Shown: positions 58,970 through 64,000 of the stretch, piece by piece | Layout of the letters: each line of letters opens with the position of its first letter | Numbering within the stretch: the stretch's first letter is position 1 | DNA from: Golubevia sp. BC0850 | Lineage: Eukaryota; Basidiomycota; Exobasidiomycetes; Golubeviales; Golubeviaceae | Direction of reading: 5' to 3' | DNA length: 64,000 bases | NCBI GenBank assembly: GCA_012976225.1 | Contig: JAAVVG010000005.1 | Location: forward strand, 744,001 to 808,000 | Notes under the pieces: generated by a model | What the model saw: the letters and a program-made list of their open reading frames with translations, nothing else | What the model was told of the DNA's origin: nothing | Database searches by the model: none | Position numbers and translations under genes: made by a program

Positions 58970-60826
58970 ATGGCCTCATTTTCTTCAAAGATTCCAGGCA
59001 ACCAGCTGCAAGACATGAACCCCGAAGTTTCATCTTCATCCTCCAATTCAGACATCTCCAACATCCCTCTGACTTACGTCGTAGAAAAGTTGCACTCCAT
59101 CGGACATCTCTTTTTCGAAAACGCAGAGACTTCTGATGTGAGTATTCAATACATAGTGATTCATCGGGCTTTAAAAGGTTACCATTGTCTCGCCCCATCT
59201 CTCTTATTTGTCTCTCGATCTATGGCTCACCAATCAGACTCTCTTTTCTCTTTGCTTCTGTCCCGCCAACAGTGCACCGTAATCGTGCCTCTTCGGATTG
59301 CCCCTCTTCATCATCGAAGCAGCCCTTCCCACTCCTGCTCTCCAAAGCGAGCTCCTATCAAGCCTCTCCAACCTCTTCAAAGCCTCCAAAGCTCCGCAGA
59401 AACTAGCCAACTCTTTGAAAGGCGAAGACAAGCGAGACCAGAAGAGAGGGTCTTCATAGACTCTTCTTTCTCGGACTCTACAATGGGAGGGGAACATCGC
59501 AGGACGTCGGAGGTTTCCAACAGTACTTCAAGTGCTCTACCTTCAGCTGTCTCTACACCAGCTTCTTCTATCCCTCCGAACTCCTCCAAAGAATTCGCTT
59601 CAGGTCCGTTCTTCTCCAAAGACGTCAACAATCCGATCCTGGTTGAAGCCGGCCTACGAAGAGGGAGCGCTCCCCATCTAGTCTCTCGCGGGCCAGCTTC
59701 TCACGAACAGGACCATGGAGAAAACTCCAGACCTGGAGGTATAGATATGAAAGGTACACCATCGGTTGGTAGGATGACCAGGTCAGGAGCGGAAAGCACC
59801 AGGCGTCTCGAGTTCAAACTACATTCAGAATTTTTGTTAGCTCAATCTAGTTTGTTCAGAAAGATCCTCTCATCAAACTCTCCTTTAGACCTATCTAATG
59901 AAGAGATCCAGAGCAAGAATGATCCGAATGAGTTGAAGAAAGACCTCAGTACCTCAAGTCCAACATCTGCTTTTCCGAATCTTCCAGAGCCCCTAGTTTT
60001 AAGTTTACATCCCCATCCGGTTATCTTTCTTCCTCTACCAGATCCATGCTCGTTTAGAGCTTTGGTCAGATTCTTGTATTTCGGAGAGGTCGGGCTGTTA
60101 GACAAGGCCATGAAGACGGGTCAAGTGCGGTGGGAAGGAATCGTCGCAAATTCATCTGTGCTGGGCCTCAACTCAAGCGTCAAGAGATGGTTAGGGCTAT
60201 GGTATAAAGAGAACTCAACTCAAGTGACTAAGAGTAGAAAATCGAAAGAGAGAGAAAGAACAGATCAGCGGGAAAAGGACGAGGCGGAAATCAACTATCT
60301 GAGTCAATCTGTTGGGACAACCCTGAATCTAGAAGAAAACGACCTTTCGATTAACAACTTGAACGATTCAATGGGTAATGGCTTTCTCAAGACCTCAACC
60401 TCAAACCACGATCAATTTCATCGTCCGCATCTCTCAACTTCACCCTCTGGCCCCACTGCTGGTTCCTCTCCTTCCTCAAGCGGTTCTCAAGGGAGTGGAG
60501 ATGACGACTCAGATACTACAATGACAATGCTTCCGGCTAATAAGTTACGCAGAAACTCATTTCTTCAAAAAGACGTCAGCTTAGCCAACCTCGCCGCCGA
60601 ATCACTCTCAACTAAAAAAGCCCACCCATCTCTCAATTCTACCTCAAGAAGACTTAGACGACCAACTTCAGCCTCTAATCCAAGACCGTTCGATCCCAAC
60701 CCCAGCCATCTTCAGGGCTCTCCACGTCCACCACCTTCATCTTTCCACAGTTTCAACTTCGATGAGAGAAGTGCGACAGTCAGAACGGCCCTTCGAAGGA
60801 CTCGAAGACCGCATTCAAGGGCTTGA
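58970..60826 (+). CDS. BTB/POZ-like domain protein, fungal type
   Basis: Two exons, 58970-59137 and 59273-60826, give about 573 residues. Around residues 45-60 the splice joins FENAETSD to CTVIVPLRIAP, like the BTB start (F-x-x-x-x-x-S-D-V-x-(I/V)). After a long Ser-rich insert comes EFKLHSEFLLAQSSLFRKIL, the canonical BTB second strand and helix (F-x-(A/L)-H-x-x-(V/F)-L-x-x-x-S-x-x-F). ADP-like and RALVRFLYFGEVGLLDK then correspond to the domain's last helices. The split by about 190 residues is unusual. The C-terminal 180 residues are polar and basic (RRLRRPTSASNPRP; RTALRRTRRPHSRA). BTB domains mediate dimerisation and Cul3 binding; which applies here is unknown. The intron (135 nt) has no in-frame stop. 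Confidence 0.62.
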   Translation: MASFSSKIPGNQLQDMNPEVSSSSSNSDISNIPLTYVVEKLHSIGHLFFENAETSDVSIQYIVIHRALKGYHCLAPSLLFVSRSMAHQSDSLFSLLLSRQQCTVIVPLRIAPLHHRSSPSHSCSPKRAPIKPLQPLQSLQSSAETSQLFERRRQARPEERVFIDSSFSDSTMGGEHRRTSEVSNSTSSALPSAVSTPASSIPPNSSKEFASGPFFSKDVNNPILVEAGLRRGSAPHLVSRGPASHEQDHGENSRPGGIDMKGTPSVGRMTRSGAESTRRLEFKLHSEFLLAQSSLFRKILSSNSPLDLSNEEIQSKNDPNELKKDLSTSSPTSAFPNLPEPLVLSLHPHPVIFLPLPDPCSFRALVRFLYFGEVGLLDKAMKTGQVRWEGIVANSSVLGLNSSVKRWLGLWYKENSTQVTKSRKSKERERTDQREKDEAEINYLSQSVGTTLNLEENDLSINNLNDSMGNGFLKTSTSNHDQFHRPHLSTSPSGPTAGSSPSSSGSQGSGDDDSDTTMTMLPANKLRRNSFLQKDVSLANLAAESLSTKKAHPSLNSTSRRLRRPTSASNPRPFDPNPSHLQGSPRPPPSSFHSFNFDERSATVRTALRRTRRPHSRA

Positions 60827-61505
60827 TTTGTTTATCTTAGTTGTATGATATGTCTGGATTTTGTTTGTAAGTGTAAATTTGTGTTTCCTATAGTTTCATA
60901 TGTGGGGATCTGGGAGAAGACCGTAAGGTAGCTCGTCGCCAACGACGGAACTTATTCTTCTGCTGGTACCGCCGATCGACCAAACGACGAGGAAAAGAGT
61001 GGATCACCATGAAAAGGGGGGGGGGAAAGGAGATGATGCGATGATGATTCTTTCTCGATGCCATCTGTTCCATTTATACTGAAAGACATTTCCTTTGGAT
61101 AGTGATTCTGAATGTGTTGGTGATGAGAGCGCAGCTCGATGTAAACAACGGTATTTAAGAATGGGAAAAAGGGAAGACAAATGGAAGAGAAGAAACAACA
61201 AGGTAGATTGAAGAGCGAAAAAGAAAAGTGAAAAGAAATCTGTGATAGTGAAAGGAAGTAGAATGTTCAAAACAAAGAGAAAATTGTAAACCCATTACTA
61301 TGATTCGAGTCATGATTCTTTGGAGGAGGATGAGAATAGGTGGTGAAAAGAAGAAGAAGGAAGGGCAAGACGAATGAGAGGGTATGAGAATCAAGCGGAG
61401 TTGTTTGAGACTTTCGGGAATTTGCGAGAGCTTGACTGGGAATGGGACTTGGTATCAGATCTATGAAGAGAAAGAGAGTGAGGAAAGATAGAGAAAAGCT
61501 AGCTG
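60827..61505. other. Convergent intergenic region, BTB-like / TBC genes
   Basis: About 680 nt of purine-rich plus-strand sequence containing a run of ten G at about 61017-61026. Minus-strand open frames (61004-61394) are Phe/Ser/Leu-rich and look non-coding. Confidence 0.4.
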
Positions 61506-63908
61506 CTATCTTTTCACGGGAGGTGCTGACGTCGAACGAGGTTGAGCCGGCGCCGAATTCCTGGAACCAGCTCTTCCTCTTATCGTTCCACTAGCCATGT
61601 TCTGCCTGACCAGTTTGGATGCGTTTCTCGAGAGTTTCCTGATCTCTCCATCCTTTAGTTTGACACTGAAAGCACAGGCTAGAACGTTTCCGGGAGTGAG
61701 GTTCGCTTGAGGTGGATGAAGGAGAATCTGCATGGCGGTGGAGTGATCTGGGCAGGTTCGAGTGCTCATCAGAGGTTCTCTGATGATACGAATGATAGCG
61801 AGAGCTACACGAAGAATCCAGACCGGCCCTGTTGGGAGAAGAGAAAGGTGATAAGAAGGAGGTCAGCGAGGGATTACGGGCACAGCAAGCAATCGATTGA
61901 AGCTCACCTTCAAAGAAGAAAATGTCCCAAACACGCATGAGAGTAGCCCAAGGAATCATTCTGACGAAGAGAGGTAGCAGCCAGTTCGGAGTGAAGTTGC
62001 TGCATTCGATTCCCAAGCTGGTGAGACGTTGATGAAGTTCCGGGTCCATGGTAGCTAGAAGGTTGTCGAAGACGACTCCATCCACATGAAGCTGCTTGAG
62101 CTCGTTAGCGTAGTAACCTTCCATATGAGGTTCACGTAGCAGAGCACAAAGAAGCCAAAAGGCATCTTCAGCTGGCATATGAATGAGAAGAATTCCGACC
62201 AACATTCCCATTCCTTGAGTGTACCCGATGATCGGATTGTAATGGACGTAAGCTTTGAGAATGGCTTCCAGATCGGCTCTACCAGTACTGTCCTCTCCTC
62301 TGAAGAGCTTGTGTTCAGGGAAGCATCGATCGAGATCCTTCTCGATGGCCTCGTAGTAGACCTCTCTTCCTTTTCGACCTTTGGCTTCTTGGCTGGTCTT
62401 GACAAGCTTCTCGAATAGACCTGGTCTACGACGAACGTAGGAATTAGCGAGGAAAAGCCAGACTCGTCCTCGGAAGGCACTGTTGGAAGAGGAGGGAGAA
62501 CAAGAAGTCAACTTCGAGGTTGGCGGAGAGTCGGTCGTCTCACTCCAAACCAAGATACTAACGCTGGTACGCCAGTCTGAATCATCTTCTTCACTTTCCT
62601 ACTCTTTCTCACCGCCGCCAAATCGTTCTCTGAAAGCACCTGACTCCACTTCTCTCTAGCTTCAGGATCTTCTGGCTGGGGAGGGAAGGTAGGTCCAGAT
62701 CCGATGACGAATCCTAAAGAATCGAAAGCCACTGGCTCTTCAGGCTTGGCAGGTCTTGGAGCTCCGTTCATCTGCATAGGCATTCCTGATTGAGAAGGAA
62801 CTCCACCAGTCGAATTTGGAGTTCCAGGTCCAGGAGGACCTCTGAAACCAGGATTGGGCATGCGAATCTGGTTGGGAGGTCGAGCTCCTCCATCGAAGGG
62901 AGATCCTCCTCGATTCTGTGTATCTCCTGGACTTGATCTGGCACTCGGACTCAGTCTTCCACTGTCTGAGACATTGGTGAGAGGACTTGGACTTCTGCTT
63001 GGATAGGCAACGCTCAATCCACTCATTCCTCCATGAAGACCCGGTTGAGGGTTCGAAGGATTCTTCTTGAGTTCTTTTGAACCTGTCCTCTCTCTTTCAG
63101 ACGATCTATCAGAGGAGGATCTCATAGGCCCTCCGGAAGCCCCAGAAGATCTCATTCCAGCGACAGCGTTAGGTCCGAAAGGGGAACGAGGGGATGGAAG
63201 CTGATTCGTTTGGCGCTGAAGAGAGTTTCCATTTGCTAGATCTAGATTCACGTTTGATACGGATTGAGAACGTCTCCTCATAGAGTTTGACATTCCACGA
63301 ACTTGCATTCCAGGTCTAGGACCAGGTCCACTCGAAGGGCCGAAGCCGGGACTGGAACTCATCGATTGTTGATTGACTTGACCTGGGATGAAGCTAGGCG
63401 GTCCCATCTGACCTTGACCGATGGCAGGAGAAGTTGGAGCAGAACTGTTGTTGCTCATTCCTCTCTGAGGAGGTCCATTGGGAGGTCCAGGTCTGCGCTG
63501 CTGGCCAGGAGCTCCATTCGACGGAGGTCCAGCGTTTGCAGCAGAGGGGCGTCTACGAGGATCGAAGTTTCCCGGTCCACGCTGCTGCTGTCCTTCTGGT
63601 AACGCTGGAATTCCTCCAGATCCAGGAGCAGGAGCAGCTTCGACCTTCTTGCGAAGACTGGAGGCCAGGTTCAGGCCAGGAGAGGCGGCTCGAGGATCCG
63701 GTGCTGCGCTTGGACGACGACCTGAAGGAGAGCGTAGATTGGTTGGAATGTTCTGTCTCTGCTGAGACGAAGAAGATCCAGATCCGTTGGCATTTCCTCT
63801 AGACTGCTCTCTTTCTCTGGGAGTCCTAGGCTCCGGAGTGGAACCTGCACTTCCAGGACTGGTACCTCTCATCTGAGTGTCGACCTTGAGATTCGGTAAA
63901 GATTCCAT
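61506..63908 (-). CDS. TBC-domain Rab GTPase-activating protein; N-terminus may lie beyond the window
   Basis: Three exons, 63908-62563, 62479-61908 and 61828-61506, give 746 residues from the first ATG. The first 410 residues are Gly/Pro/Ser-rich and disordered. The TBC domain follows: AFRGRVWLFLANSYVRRRPG, the arginine finger in AIEKDLDRCFPEH (about R500), the glutamine finger in IIGYTQGMGMLVG (about Q537), EDAFWLLCALL, FTPNWLLPLFVRMIPW and MRVWDIFFFEGPVWILRVAL. Both catalytic fingers are intact, so Rab-GAP activity is expected. The fold and basic tail resemble Gyp-type GAPs, but the Rab partner is not predictable. Upstream of the ATG the frame stays open to the edge with plausible sequence (VAFPNFALFKGPEVSPRGN), so the true start is probably outside. 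Confidence 0.88.
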
Positions 63909-64000
63909 TGATTTTCCAGAAGGGAGATTTCCTCTAGGTGAGACTTCTGGTCCTTTGAATAGAGCGAAGTTTGGAAAGGCGACCGAGTCACGTCCATAGA

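Overview
The window looks like nuclear DNA of a basidiomycete fungus, possibly a Pucciniomycotina yeast; the rank is an inference. It is gene-dense on both strands. Almost every gene is split by short spliceosomal introns (mostly 60-140 nt, GTGAGT-type donors, CTNAC-like branch sites). Serine-rich low-complexity stretches are frequent. Several families are typically fungal: Sfl1-like HSF, Dml1/Misato, Cbp4, type II PI4-kinase, and a DUF726 lipase. About 20 protein genes can be read, and for most of them a full exon-intron model closes in frame.

Layout. 1-4.1 kb: the edge of an F-box-like gene (-), a divergent homeodomain gene (+), and a single-pass membrane protein (+). 4.9-9.8 kb: an SppA-type S49 peptidase (-), divergent from acyl-protein thioesterase (+). 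10.3-22.6 kb, all +: an MFS drug/H+ antiporter, a CRIB-domain protein, a type II PI4-kinase (LSB6), and a large divergent Ser/Thr kinase. 23.4-26.7 kb, -: a GT8 glycosyltransferase and a monoacylglycerol lipase. 27-29.9 kb: DML1 (+). 30.2-34.1 kb: an HSF-type transcription factor (-), divergent from CBP4 (+). 34.5-39.4 kb: Mediator subunit MED14 (-), divergent from glutathione synthetase (+, 39.7-42.1), then proline dehydrogenase (+, to 44.7). 45.8-48.9 kb, -: the two ends of a GH18 chitinase gene with about 2.2 kb of unrelated coding-like sequence where its catalytic core should be. 49.9-60.8 kb, +: a 5'-nucleotidase-like phosphoesterase, a DUF726/TMCO4 hydrolase and a BTB-like protein. 61.5-63.9 kb: a TBC Rab-GAP (-) whose reading frame stays open to the right edge.

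There is no operon or biosynthetic cluster. The genes are housekeeping or regulatory and share themes only loosely: mitochondrial biology (SppA-like protease, Dml1, Cbp4, Put1), membrane signalling and lipids (PI4K II, APT1, MGL, DUF726, TBC, CRIB) and transcription (homeodomain, HSF, MED14).

The observations most worth following are: the interrupted chitinase; a dispersed repeat of about 90 bp present twice in opposite orientation (26.8-26.9 and 45.4-45.5 kb); an S49 peptidase gene whose first exon can splice in phase to either of two acceptors, giving a peptidase or a 142-residue mitochondrial membrane protein; a homeodomain lacking the invariant Asn51; and a kinase with HAD and DFN in place of HRD and DFG. 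No tRNA, rRNA, CRISPR array or clear intact mobile element was seen.
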